From Sordariomycetes sp. S80-01Y (Eukaryota; Ascomycota; Sordariomycetes): a stretch of 64,000 nucleotides of DNA. The notes below the pieces were generated by a model that saw only the letters and a list, made by a program, of their open reading frames with translations, was not told where the DNA came from and did no database searches. The position numbers were made by a program, and so were the translations under genes. The stretch is from contig JAXQJY010000032.1 of NCBI GenBank assembly GCA_037042185.1, forward strand, positions 434,001 through 498,000. Reading direction: 5' to 3'. Below, in pieces: positions 35,535 through 46,795 of this stretch (within the stretch, counting starts at the first letter, position 1; every line of letters begins with the position of its first letter).

Positions 35535-36695
35535 TGTGAACGATCTTGCTGGCTGATCTTATGAAGCAAGGGTCCTTTCTCTTACAATATTTGAGTAGAC
35601 CGTGAGCACCGATTCAAGAATGCGAGCCAGCTAGAAAGTGTGTTGAGCTCATGGAGGCTTGACGGAGGCAGAGGTTGTCAGGAGTCGAAGAAGTTTTCGT
35701 GCCAAAAGAATTCAACATCTTAGTCCATGCAGCACCTCGTGTCGACGTAAGCGAGGACCACTTCGGTTTGTGGTACATGCCCTGCCTGCAGTCCCTCGAC
35801 AGGTGTTAAATGCCAACTGAAACCCGTAGCGAGCCTCAGCGCTCGAGGAACCGGGTGGGCGAGTACAGCGCTCGTGAGACCCTGCTTAAAGTAACATCGC
35901 CTTCCCACCGGTCGTTTGATTCTGAATTTGCTATGTTTACGTGAGTACAGTTACCAATAACAGATGAAAATCTGCGACAAGTGGTCTGCACTCCCTATGT
36001 AGGGCACACTCCAGCACAGGAGAACTCACGAGGGGGTTTCCAACATGGGGCGACGACTCACCGCGGTCACCCCTTCCTGTGAGAAACTTATGTGCTTTTG
36101 GCTGACACTCCCCAATGGCGCTTCTCACGAGGCTTCGAGTGTTTAAAAGGGAGGCTGGCCCGTGAAGTTCCCACCCGTATACAGTGAAGATGAATCCGCC
36201 CTGACAACCATTTGTGTCACTGGGACAAGTCGACGGGAATTCCCATCGCAAAAGCATCGCCTGTTTACTCAGTCTGCTTGCACAACCTGCACGTGCTGTG
36301 TTGGAGAATTAATTCTGTGCTGAGGTACTGCCCTCCCGCGACTTACTGTTGCACTCCTTGGTCACTTCAGTCGCGGTCACTTCAGTCGCAGGCTACGGGG
36401 TCACTTCAATGTTCTGCTACCAGGGCAGGGAAGAAAATAAATATCCGAAAGACCAGTAAAAGAAGCAGTACCAATAGGCAAGGTAATTGAAAAGTCCATT
36501 GTGTATCTCAGTATCGCATGCTAGAAACTGATGACGCCGCGGCCGGCATCGTTCGCGAGTTGAACAAACCCCACCAATAAACAGTAACTCCATCCCAAGT
36601 GCTTAAAGTTCCAACACGGCAACACCCTTCGTATTCACGGCTACAGTCAACCTCTTGCCCCATCTGAGCCCCCGACGGCCCCTCGCAAGCAATCA
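35535..36695. other. Intergenic between two minus-strand genes
   Basis: No gene apart from a possible 5' exon of the upstream hypothetical gene. A small tandem repeat is listed separately. Confidence 0.5.
36360..36411. repeat. 15-bp tandem repeat
   Basis: GGTCACTTCAGTCGC occurs twice back to back, and GGTCACTTCA appears a third time after a short gap. Confidence 0.8.
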
Positions 36696-37808
36696 TCACC
36701 ACGGAATCATGCGTCCCTGGCTGTCGATGACCTGCCTCAGACGTTGCGGCATGAAGTCAACCCACAAGTTGACTCGCTCCTGATCCAGGCTCGCCCAAGC
36801 ATCGCGTGCGGCTTGCCTCAGCGTCTCCTCGTCCCAGTCCTTCAACGGCTCAACAACCCATTGCTTGTTGGGTGGCCACTGGGTGTCGAGCGGGCTCAAG
36901 TCCGGGCTGTCGAGACAGTTGAAGTAGTACCGGAGTCCGTGCGCGGCCTTCCACTGCTGCGCCATGTTGACCTTGCTAGCACCGCCGTGCGCAAAGGCTT
37001 CAACGTCCTCTTCGAGAATAAAGGACTGCGGGCCCGTGGTGTTGAGCCAGCCCTTGACCTCCTTGTCCAGGACCTTCTCGCAGTAGTCGGCCATTGTGAG
37101 CACGCCGGGGTTGTTGGGACTGGTCGACTCGTCGTAGAAGATGAGCTCGCTCTTGTAGCCGAAGCCGATGGCGGCCCAGCAGTGGACCTTGCGAATGTCG
37201 CGACCCCATTCCGTTGCGGGAGGTTGATCCTGGCAGCCCTCGCAGTACTTCTCGCCAGGTCGCGGGAGCAGACGCATCTTGCCATCAAGACCGAAACCAA
37301 TGTGCAGCTCGCCGCTGAACCGTACGAAGCGCCAGTTCTGCGGCTGGGGGTAAGCCTCCAACATGCGCTCGGCATACTCAACGCGCTTCTCGCGCGTCTT
37401 CTTGTGCACCCAGGAACGGCTGCAGCCCAGGCATCTTCTGTAGCCTAGCGTGCCCATGGTGCGATGAAGAGTGCGGGCGTTGCAGTCTGTCTCGAGACCG
37501 GCTTCCTTGGCGAGGCCGCTCCAGTTAAGATTCATGTTCTCGTACCGCTCATCCCACAGGACGGCCTCCATCTTCTGCTGGTCGGCATCGCTGATCTTGT
37601 TGGGACGCCCGCGCGTCTCCTCCCACTCCGGATCGTTGCGCTTGGACGCCGGGATGCTCAGAGCCGCGTATCCTTGGGATCGCGAAAGGTCGAAGTGCCT
37701 GAAGATGGCCGACTTGTTGACGGGAAGGCCTTGAGACTCGAGGTAAGAGATGGTGCCGCGGACCATGGCCCTCTTGGGCGTGTCGCCATGCTTATAGCCC
37801 GAAGGCAT
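36696..37808 (-). CDS. Tc1/mariner-type transposase-derived protein, 370 aa
   Basis: The start is ATG 37808 in a perfect GCCACCATG context; the open frame continues upstream only by non-ATG codons. The N-terminal half has helix-turn-helix character (NKSAIFRHFDLSRSQGYAAL, ARTLHRTMGTLGYRR). The C-terminal half follows the order of the DDE/D integrase fold of fungal Tc1-like proteins: WRFVRFSGELHIGFG, then SFILEEDVEAFAHGG, then YYFNCLDSPDLSPLD. Where active relatives have FSDE, this gene reads FSGE, so the first Asp is replaced by Gly. The third acidic position reads PLD. The frame is complete, G/C-rich at third positions, and no terminal inverted repeats were seen. It may be a domesticated transposase rather than a mobile element. 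Confidence 0.75.
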   Translation of the reverse strand: MPSGYKHGDTPKRAMVRGTISYLESQGLPVNKSAIFRHFDLSRSQGYAALSIPASKRNDPEWEETRGRPNKISDADQQKMEAVLWDERYENMNLNWSGLAKEAGLETDCNARTLHRTMGTLGYRRCLGCSRSWVHKKTREKRVEYAERMLEAYPQPQNWRFVRFSGELHIGFGLDGKMRLLPRPGEKYCEGCQDQPPATEWGRDIRKVHCWAAIGFGYKSELIFYDESTSPNNPGVLTMADYCEKVLDKEVKGWLNTTGPQSFILEEDVEAFAHGGASKVNMAQQWKAAHGLRYYFNCLDSPDLSPLDTQWPPNKQWVVEPLKDWDEETLRQAARDAWASLDQERVNLWVDFMPQRLRQVIDSQGRMIPW

Positions 37809-38317
37809 GGTGGCTTTCTTTGAAGTAGACGCGTCCTGTAGGCGAGCTGGGGTTGCTGGAGGGTCTGGCGACAATTGTGAGGACGGCTGTGTGTGTTTGT
37901 TTTTGTCATGCGCATATTGACGCGGTGGTGGCCAATTTCCACAGCGCAGCGGGACACGCACTTCAAGTTCCCGTCAGCGGCTGAGTCACGTGATGCGCTT
38001 TTGGTGTAAGCACTGCGCCGTCGCGCGCGTGAGCTCACCAGCATCCACGTTTTACCAGTACTGGTCAAAGGTCATATTCTCATATTAATCTCAATCCAAT
38101 ATGTATGTATGTCCAAAGAATTCGATCCAAAGAAAAGGTCGGCGGTCGTAGGATCGCCGACATGAAACACAAACTGAAGCCGCTCTAATCATGGGCGTCA
38201 AACACGCTTTCCAGGCTCTCTGCCAGTCTATCGACACCCCGTCACCGCTGTTATCATGGAGGACCCTGCCACCACCTTGTCGTCAACCCATTATAGTCAT
38301 AGTTCTGAGCGTAGCTT
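37809..38317. other. Intergenic
   Basis: Promoter side of the transposase-derived gene and 3' side of the TBC gene. No other feature is seen. Confidence 0.6.
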
Positions 38318-40516
38318 CTAAGTTCTTCCGGCCTCTCGAACAGCAGCAATGAATTTCTCCTCTGACCCGACCTCGGCCACGACTGGAGACTTGCTCTCCT
38401 CTGGCCCGTCGCTACGGCTCAAGGCTAGCCTGACAGCTTCCCCGGTCTTGCAGCTCAGAAGGGTCATCTCTTTTCGTAGCAAGGCTGCGATCGCGGCGCG
38501 CACCAGGAGTGCGTCCCCCTCAAAGACATAGACGTCCCACAAGCGGGCTGCCTCATCAACTGCCAACTGACCAGTGAAGAGCGTTGTGAACATGTCATAG
38601 AGATATACGCTCGGGTCCGCACCGTCAATGTTGCGGGAGAGGTGCTCATGAAGGGGAGCTGACTTCTGCGCCAGAGTCTGGAGTACCAAGTTATAAGCGG
38701 ATAGCTGCGCTCCAGCATCGGACGTGTAGAAGGATAGTGGCAACGGGCGGTTGAGAACATTCGCCAGGGCGATGAACGTTGCGGTAGGGCTCGGGAGGTT
38801 GAGGAGAAGCAATCCAGCAATGGTCTGCGAAATCATTAGCAGTGGCCCGACGCAACACTCGACATTACTTACATGACTGCCGGAGACGTAGCCGATGTCG
38901 TTGCGATACATCGCGTAGGCAGTGAGGACGTCAACCAGATTGCTGTGCAGGGGCCCCTCGACATCGAAGACTCTCAAGTCCCTCCAGGTGTTGTGCGAGG
39001 CATCCTTACGGATTTGCTGGAACCATTGAGCTTTTCGGATGTCCTCAGCACTGCCCCTGTCGCTGGCCACCCTGGCCTCGAGTTCTCTGGCTCTTTCGAG
39101 TGCGGTATCAAAAGAGCTCTCCGAGAGGCCCAGTTCATTCCCGATAGCCTGCAACCACACCAAACCCCGGCTTCTCGGAGGCACGCCCGCCCACCAGAGT
39201 TCACGAGTCTTGCGCTCACGGATGGCGTCGTTCCAACGAGGAATAATGTCCTGCTCCCACGTCTGCATGTAATCATCGGCTGTGGTGTCTTTCAACTCAG
39301 TCTTAGAGCGACGGGCCGCTTCGCGTCGTTCGTCTGCCTTGGCACTTGCAGCCATCATCTTTTGGTACTCTTTCAAATGCCGGCGTTCCTCCGCTGGATT
39401 TTTGGGAGGGAGCCAGGATGGACGGGTCCGACTGAGAACAGCCTCTTTCTCCTTGGACACGGGCAGGGGGTCGATCATTACGTTCGTCTTGCGGAGAGGA
39501 GGGAGTTCTGGTGTGGATTTTACGCGCTCCTTCTTGTTGTACGAATGATCATGTGAGCGCTGTATCGAATTCCAGGTGTTTGGCCGTCCGCCAGCGTTGG
39601 GCTTCCGAGATCGCTCTTCTTCCTCGTCCGCGTGTTCCTCAAGCTTCTCCGTCAACGCCTTGGCTTCGGCGCTGAGGTGTGCCAAGGCGGCGTTCCAAGA
39701 GTGAGCTCGTGACTTGGTCGGGTTGACTGGCGGCCGTCCAGACGTCGTAGTCTCGTCCTTCCACGTTGGAGATTTCAGCGAACCCTGAGCTTGAGCCACG
39801 GCAGGCGTGCCATTACCGACACTTCGCACGCGCTCCTTGGAGCGCTCTTTGGGGGCACGGTTCGGGGAAGGGGACAAGGACGGTTGGCGGCTTGGGGGTC
39901 GCTCATTCTGCGGACGCGGTGACATGGGGACATTGTCCAATATGAGGCCGTCGGGGATGTCATCCCCCTCGTCTTCGTCGCATTCGTGCTCGAGCTCCGC
40001 AAATGATTTACGCTTCGTGGACTGCCAGCTACCTCTCCGAGGCCTGGGCGGCAAGCTCGGGTTCCGAGGATCAAGAGCGACATTTGGGCTCGGACTCCTT
40101 CGACGACTTCCGAGTGGCAGCGAGTTTGTAGAGTGGTTGCTCAGGGATCTTCTAGGGGACGAGGGTCGTACGGGATCGGTGAGTACCGTGAGACTGGTGC
40201 TTCGTGGGTTCGAGGTGTGCAGGGTCGAGCGGAGGTTGGAGTGAGATGTTCGCGGGGTGGGACCGCGTTTGCTCGAGGCTAACGTTCGACCATTGGACGT
40301 TGTTGGGGAGGGCAGTCGATGAGCGTGGGAGGGTTGGTGGGGGCTCTTGAGAGTGGTGTGATGATCGTCGAGCCCAATGTCTTCGAAATGGCTGATGTCG
40401 TCGAGGACGCCTCCATCATCACTGTTGATGGATTGGAAGGAGGAGGATTTGGAGCTCTTCGAGGTCGTCATACCGGGAGTGGGAGGAGCCGTATCAGAGT
40501 CGTCGGTACGGATCAT
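38318..40516 (-). CDS. TBC-domain (Rab GAP-like) protein, 716 aa
   Basis: First in-frame ATG at 40516. The N-terminal 440 residues are disordered, rich in Ser, Pro and Arg. The TBC domain begins near RELWWAGVPPRSRGLVWLQA and continues through LVDVLTAYAMYRNDIGYVSGSH and RLWDVYVFEGDALLVRAAIA. A 48-nt intron (38825-38872, donor GTAAGT, branch GCTAAT) splits it; the intron is in frame without a stop but interrupts the GSH|TIAGLLLLNLPS helix. TBC proteins stimulate Rab GTP hydrolysis using an IxxDxxR arginine finger and a YxQ glutamine finger. Here the first position reads IRKDASH and the second YVSG, so both fingers are atypical. Membrane-traffic regulation is probable; GAP activity is uncertain. 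Confidence 0.85.
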   Translation of the reverse strand: MIRTDDSDTAPPTPGMTTSKSSKSSSFQSINSDDGGVLDDISHFEDIGLDDHHTTLKSPHQPSHAHRLPSPTTSNGRTLASSKRGPTPRTSHSNLRSTLHTSNPRSTSLTVLTDPVRPSSPRRSLSNHSTNSLPLGSRRRSPSPNVALDPRNPSLPPRPRRGSWQSTKRKSFAELEHECDEDEGDDIPDGLILDNVPMSPRPQNERPPSRQPSLSPSPNRAPKERSKERVRSVGNGTPAVAQAQGSLKSPTWKDETTTSGRPPVNPTKSRAHSWNAALAHLSAEAKALTEKLEEHADEEEERSRKPNAGGRPNTWNSIQRSHDHSYNKKERVKSTPELPPLRKTNVMIDPLPVSKEKEAVLSRTRPSWLPPKNPAEERRHLKEYQKMMAASAKADERREAARRSKTELKDTTADDYMQTWEQDIIPRWNDAIRERKTRELWWAGVPPRSRGLVWLQAIGNELGLSESSFDTALERARELEARVASDRGSAEDIRKAQWFQQIRKDASHNTWRDLRVFDVEGPLHSNLVDVLTAYAMYRNDIGYVSGSHVSNVECCVGPLLMISQTIAGLLLLNLPSPTATFIALANVLNRPLPLSFYTSDAGAQLSAYNLVLQTLAQKSAPLHEHLSRNIDGADPSVYLYDMFTTLFTGQLAVDEAARLWDVYVFEGDALLVRAAIAALLRKEMTLLSCKTGEAVRLALSRSDGPEESKSPVVAEVGSEEKFIAAVREAGRT

Positions 40517-41430
40517 ATCCGCATTGCCGTGTAACGCGAGACTCGGGCCACGGCCAAGGCGGACTCGGAGTCGATGTCGTGTATCGCAATTGCGCGTACC
40601 GATGGCTATCGTGGTCGGGTCGGGGTGGGATGGGTTCGAGAGTGACCGCGGCGCGCGTCCAACATGCGTCGGCGAAACAGCCTCAGCCAGCTGAAGCTCA
40701 ATCGAGGAACAGCAAGACACGGGACACGGGAGGGGATGGCTAAGGAGCGTGGGAGACAGCGCCAGCAAAGACGAAGCCGACAGCCAGAATGTGGAGTAAG
40801 GAATGTATGGGGAGAAGAGGAATGTTGATAGCAAGCGAGAGTGTCAAAGGACCAAATCGCAAACGGTGGACAACGGCGATGATGATGATGATGATGATGA
40901 TCCAATGGGGGTGGTGATCATGGTGGGCGCAGGCTAGCGATCTGGTAGCAGCCTGACTGAATGACGGGCGCGCCTTGCTCTGCTGTAGCCCGGAACAGTG
41001 CGGCCATCTTTTAGTCGATATCTCTAACAGCTCAGAAAAAGGAGGCGCGTGGGGCTGCTGCCCAGATTTGAACCCACTTGGACCAGAACAAGTACTTCCT
41101 CGCCATGATAGTATGGCGAAGTACATCGTCGGCAAAATTTTGATTGCCTCTGCGTCCTCGGATTGGATACCAGGTATCGCTTCCAATGCGCACCAGAAAC
41201 GCTACCCTTATTAAGGATCAGTCCAAGTGCTAAATCAGCCAAATAAGGATTTTTGCCGATATGTGTATCCGTAGAGGATCCTTCCAATATTTGCCGCGCA
41301 GTTTAAAGCATGAATCGCCGTGGTCTCATTACTACACATGTTGTCCGCGGACTTTTGAAGCCGAAACCCTGCAAACAAGAAATCACTCCAGCCGATGCAG
41401 AACCCTTTGAATCCGTCCCTGTAAACGCTC
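40517..41430. other. Intergenic between TBC and eIF3b genes
   Basis: No gene. It includes a (GAT)8 microsatellite at 40878-40901 and the TBC promoter. A tRNA-like TTCAAATC sequence near 41070 was examined and rejected. Confidence 0.6.
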
Positions 41431-43767
41431 CTAAGACGTGATGATCTCTTCCGACTCCTCCAAAACCTCCTCCACAATTTCCTCGATGACTTGTTCCTGA
41501 TCCGCGCCATCGAGGGTCTTCGTCTTGGCTTCCAACAGGTGGCTGTGGGGGTCCTCTGGCAGGCCGAGGGCTTCCCTCTCCTCTGCCAAATCGGCTTCCT
41601 CCCGCTCGCGCCACGAGTACCACTCGTCGAGAATGCGACGACGGGCCTCGACGACAGCAAGATCTGCAGAAGCGCCGCGGTCTGCGTCCTCCTGCTCGAA
41701 CACCCGGCTGTACTCACGCAAGTTCTTGCGAATCTGCTTCTGCTCGTCCTTGGTGAGAAGAGTGGGCGGCCGAGGTCGCCATGAGAACTGCTTGAACTTG
41801 TCGACGGGCTCCTCGCGCAAAGCCTCACCCTTGAAGTCGTAGATGTGGTATCCATTCTCCATCTGCGGTGTGTTAGTAAAGGCGCCTCGCGACCACTGGT
41901 TAGACTTACTGTGTGCTTCCACACCGAGGCCCATGTGGCGACAAATCGACCTGATGGGTCCCACTCGACATCAGTCACTCCATAGTGGTCGGCAGTGTTC
42001 ATGAGCTGCAGGTTGGCTGTCAGGTCCTTGTCGGACTCGGGCTTCTCTCCCTCAAAGTCGAGGTCGAAAAAGTCAAGGTCCGAGCTTTGTTGGTTGTGCA
42101 CCGTGGCAATCACAACGAAACGACCCCGAGGCGCCCAGTAGATGGCATTGCTGTTCTTCTTGTCCAACGTGCGCAGGTGCTTGAAGTTGCCGACGACAGG
42201 ACCTTTGGACTTTTCAGGGCAGAAGAAAGCAGCAGAGGTCTTGGGGGCAACAGCCGTGGGTCCGACAGGCTCCGTGGTGGTGATGATAGCGAAGCGATCG
42301 CCCTTCGGCTCCCAAGCAAAGTTGATGACGGTGTCCTTGATTGTGTCGACAACCTCGACCGGAACACCCTTCTCCTTGATACGGAAGATCTCCAGAGTCG
42401 TCGCTTGGGACTTCTTGGACTTCGAGTGACGGTCAACCTTCACGCAAAGATAAGACGCATCCGACTGCCAGTGCAGCTTCGCGTCGCTGACACTGAAGAG
42501 ATTCAAAGTGCGGACAATCTCCTTGGACGGTATGCTCATCAAGCCAACCTTTGCAGGGTTGCTGCCGATCTCGGGTGTCCAGAAACAGATGAGTTGCTCG
42601 TACGTCTTGATGCCATCACGTTGGGGCGTCGCGGGAGCCCAGTCGAAGTCCATCACGCCCTCGATCTTGATGCTGGTTTTGTCGAGGAGGTTCATGCGAG
42701 GAAGTTCGTATACGGAGATGGATTGTCCCTGGACCAATCGTGCAACATACTTGTCATCAGACGACCACTTGAAGGCGGGCCACTGCAGCTTAGGTGGTGG
42801 CCGACCCTCCTCGGCGGCGGGCATCTCGAGATTGGCGAAAGAGCGCAGAGGGGCCCCCGTGGCGATGTCCCAGATGACATAGTTCTTTCCGTCGTCGTCG
42901 ATCGAGAGAGCTGGGTGGCCCTCGTCGGGGATAGAGATGGGGCGGTTGGACCAGGTTACCAAGTACTTCTCGTGAGGAGAGAAGGCCACGAGATTGACAT
43001 AGGGGTGCGCAAAGCGCGCATGACGCGACCATGACTGTCCCGCCCACAGCTGAACGCCCTGGGCGTGGATTGACGTCAGGTATGTGCCTAGAGGTGACCA
43101 CTGCACGAAGGTCTCGGTCCAGTGTTGCCTATCCACCACGTTCTCCGGTTGATCCTTCTCGTTGTTCCAAAAGACACCGACATTGTCACCCCGGTACATG
43201 ACGAACTGGTCACGACCACGACCAGCCGGGTCCTTGAGCCACCACCTCAGGTGCTCCTTCTGGGTGAACTCATCGATGTGCGGCGGCGTGTAGGTGTCGT
43301 CGATTCTGCCTTCACGTCCATAGCGCTCGATGTCGGTCATCTTATTCACGCGCATCGTGTTCTTCTTGTCGAGCGCGGTTCTGTCGAGCTGGCGCGTGGC
43401 GGCTGCGGCCTCAGCGGCCGACGAGTATTCAACGAAGGCAAACCTAGTCAGAGCGGTCAGCACGTTTTCCCCACGCATCGCGAAGCGGAACATACTGCAG
43501 AGAATAGCCATCGTCACCCATGGGCATGTGGATCATGTCGGCATTTGTAGTTCCGACAGTGGTGAGCTTTCTCAGCAAGAACTTGATGAGCTTAGGCTTT
43601 TGCTCCTCAGTAATTTTTGGGAGGCCATCAATGACCACAAATGTGTCGTAACCCTGCTCCAGCTGAACCTCAAAACGCTCCCTCAAGTCGGAGAGATCGA
43701 TCTCATCCTCATTGTAATCGTCTTCGTCGAGGTCAGCATCGCGTAGATGCTCAAAAGTCGGTGCCAT
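41431..43767 (-). CDS. PRT1: Translation initiation factor eIF3 subunit b, 745 aa
   Basis: Core eIF3 subunit that scaffolds the complex on the 40S ribosome. ATG 43767. Introns lie at 43444-43495 (52 nt, donor GTATGT) and 41863-41909 (47 nt, donor GTAAGT, branch ACTAAC). An acidic N-terminus leads to an RRM ([12 protein letters not shown], spliced [12 protein letters not shown]) and then a long beta-propeller with WD40-like blades ([80 protein letters not shown]). The C-terminus ([28 protein letters not shown]) matches the helix that binds eIF3i/g. The length is right for the family. It shares a short divergent promoter with CCT2. Confidence 0.97.
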
Positions 43768-44358
43768 GGTTGCGGATTTGCTCGTGGGCGAACGAGACTT
43801 GGAGGGGGACAGAAAAAAGTGCCCCGCTCGGGATATGGATGGTAAGGGTGAACGGTTCGTAGCTGTGGTCGTTGCTATCCTCTTCTGGTGATTTCGAAGC
43901 TTTTTGAGAGGCTCTGTGTAGTGCCGCGATCTGGCGAAGCTCACTGTCGTGGCAGCGAGTCGAGGATCAAGTCGAAAATCGAGGCGCAAATGGTGGTACG
44001 GCCCTGGCAAGGTGGGGGAAACGAGTGGTGATGGACGTCCAACACAAATTTCGGCGTCGTCCCAGAATCGCCAAAGTGTGCGACGGGGCAACGATATTCC
44101 GCGAGCTCCTGCCGAAAGCTCTAACGCGGGGCAAATCACGTGTGGGCTGTAGTGGGGGTTTTTGCAGTGACCTCAGCGACATTGGCAGGCACTGGCGGGC
44201 GCTGGCACCTCAATCAGGAGAAGGAGGGGCGCCTGGCCTGCCATCGATAGCTCCAGAAAAAAAGCCCGTTGCCCGCGTTCATCTTCAACATTCAAACGGT
44301 CAAGCTTCGTTGCAAGCCAGCACAAATTCTTCGAGGCCTCTGACACACAGATTTCACG
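43768..44358. promoter_or_regulatory. Bidirectional promoter, eIF3b and CCT2
   Basis: The 591 bp between the divergent start codons contain no other gene. Sharing one region would favour co-expression of a translation factor and a chaperonin subunit; specific elements were not identified. Confidence 0.6.
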
Positions 44359-46145
44359 ATGGTAAGTTTTACAAGCGCAGACTATGCTTATGGCGACCAT
44401 TTCTCCCCCGGAACTTTCTCGGGTTGCTGACTTATGATCGTCTTGTAGTCTTTCCAGCCAACACAGATTTTCGAGGAGGGCACCACCGAGGAGAAGGGAG
44501 AGAATGCGCGTCTTGCAGCCTTCGTCGGCGCCATCGCCGTCGGAGACCTGGTGAAGAGCACGCTTGGTCCCAAGGGAATGGACAAGATTCTACAGTCTGC
44601 GTATGTTCTCGATCGCAGAACCGCCGCCCGTTCTGGCAGACCGCTGACCCTATATCTGCAGATCGACAGCTGAGATTATGGTCACCAACGACGGTGCCAC
44701 CATTCTTAAGTCCATCGCTCTCGACAATGCCGCCGCAAAGGTCCTCGTGAACATTTCCAAAGTCCAGGATGACGAGGTCGGCGACGGTACGACATCGGTT
44801 GCCGTCCTGGCCGCCGAGCTGCTGCGGGAAGCCGAGAAGCTGGTCGACAAGAAGGTGCACCCGCAAACCATCATCGAGGGATACAGGATAGCCAGCCAGG
44901 CCGCTCTGAAAGCTCTGGAGGAGACCGCGGTGGATCACAGCAAGAGCCCGGAAGCCTTCCGCAAGGATCTACTATCCATCGCCCGCACAACGCTCAGCTC
45001 CAAGGTTCTGTCACAAGATCGAGAGCACTTTGCCGAGCTCGCATGCGATGCTGTCTTGAGGCTCAAGCAGTCGTCAGACTTGAGCCACATTCAAGTCATC
45101 AAGAAGGCTGGCGGGAAGTTGAGCGACTCCTACCTGGACGAGGGCTTCATTCTGGACAAGAAGATTGGCGTCAACCAACCCAAGAAGCTCGAGAAGGCAA
45201 AGATTCTCGTCGCCAACACCTCTATGGATACAGACAAAGTCAAGATCTTCGGCGCTAGGGTCAAGGTTGGGTCTACTAGCAAGCTCGCAGAGCTCGAGAA
45301 GGCGGAGAAGGAGAAGATGAAGGCAAAGGTCGAAAAGATCAAGGCGCATGGCATCAATTGCTTCATCAACCGCCAACTCATCTACAACTGGCCGGAGCAG
45401 CTGTTCACAGACGCGGGTATCATGTCCATCGAGCACGCCGACTTCGACGGTATTGAGCGCCTCGCTTTGGTCACTGGCGGTGAGATTGCATCGACATTTG
45501 ACCACCCTGAACAGGTCAAGCTGGGCTCATGTGACACCATCGAGGAGGTCATTATCGGTGAGGACACTCTCATCAAGTTCTCCGGTGTGGCGGCGGGTGA
45601 GGCTTGCACAATCGTCCTCCGCGGCGCCACAGATCAGCTTCTAGATGAGGCTGAACGGAGTCTCCACGATGCCTTGGCGGTTCTTTCACAAACCGTGATA
45701 GAGCCAAGGACAACCCTTGGTGGAGGTTGTGCTGAGATGGTCATGGCCAAGGCTGTTGAGGGCGCTGCGACGAGGGTGGAGGGTAAACGCCAGCTGGCAG
45801 TGTCGAGTTTCGCGACGGCTCTCCGCCAACTACCTACCATCCTGGCAGACAATGCTGGGCTGGACTCCGGGGATCTAGTGGCTCGCCTACGAAAGGCCAT
45901 CTACGACGGACTGACGACCTACGGCCTGGACCTGATGACGCCGGGCGGAGGGATTACAGACATGCGTGACCTTGGCGTTATCGAGAGCTACAAGCTGAAG
46001 AGGGCAGTGGTGTCATCGGCGAGCGAGGCATCAGAGGTAAGTGACGGTTCAAGCTAATAGATCGCACGCAGCTAACATGTCGCAGCTTCTGCTTAGAGTC
46101 GACGACATCATCCGTGCGGCACCTCGTCAACGGGAGCGTATGTAG
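44359..46145 (+). CDS. CCT2: Chaperonin TCP-1 subunit beta, 529 aa
   Basis: ATP-dependent cytosolic chaperonin (TRiC/CCT) subunit that folds actin, tubulin and others. The ATG is alone in exon 1 (44359-44361). Introns are 44362-44448 (87 nt), 44601-44661 (61 nt) and 46037-46085 (49 nt, GTAAGT). Splicing gives [61 protein letters not shown] (ATP site), [32 protein letters not shown], and the last exon [19 protein letters not shown]. The length and all nucleotide-binding motifs fit the beta subunit. The gene is intact. Confidence 0.97.
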
Positions 46146-46795
46146 ATGCGGAATAGCATTGAAAAGGAGGCTGCCATGTTCGGTGTAATGGTACCGGGAG
46201 GGTAATGACATATAGACTCATGTCGGCCATTTGAAGCCAATGACCATTGCACAGTTCTCCGTTCTTGGCTCAGTCTCTGGCGTCCATGTCAAGCACTTGC
46301 GCTAAAGTCACGTTTAGGAAGGCATCGTGAACATTGTGATTATTGTGAATAGGCAGTTCTGCTCTTTCCGAAACAAGGGGAAAGGTGAGTAATAAGATGC
46401 GTATTGGCTTGAACCACAGGGTTGCCGCAGCGGATGTTGGCGGGCTTCCCCCCTTTTCCTCGAGCTTAGCGTTGCTTCACTCTGGGACCTACAACTCACC
46501 TTGAGCTGAGAACTAAAGATGAAAGTGACTCACTGACGGGTAAAGTGTCACTTCACGCTGCGCTCGACTCTAGTCTCAATTCATTTCTGCTCTTCTCCCT
46601 ACCTATCACTCTCTCATCCTTGTTTTCATTGCAATCACCACATCACCACTGCAACGACGCCCAATCTCTTCGTGGCGCGCTGCTGCTTTCCTTACTCTGC
46701 ACTCACCCAGGAGCTTGCCTTCATCCTCGGCCCTCAATCCTTGACTCTCAGCTGCTCACCCTGCAGTCTCGCGAGGATCCGTGTACGCAAGTGCC
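46146..46795. other. Intergenic, promoter of the next gene
   Basis: No gene. It is CT-rich from about 46550 to 46790, as is typical for a fungal 5' UTR. Confidence 0.6.

Noticed and set aside
37809-37961. N-terminal extension of the transposase-derived gene
   Set aside because: The longer frame begins with GTG; ATG 37808 has a perfect Kozak context and starts the basic HTH region.
41020-41095. tRNA-like segment on the minus strand (GGTTCAAATC)
   Set aside because: The T-arm stem does not pair (GTGGG against CTGGG) and no matching acceptor or anticodon arms were found.
41985-43034. 349-codon plus-strand open frame
   Set aside because: Antisense shadow of eIF3b; the minus strand has the conserved propeller motifs.
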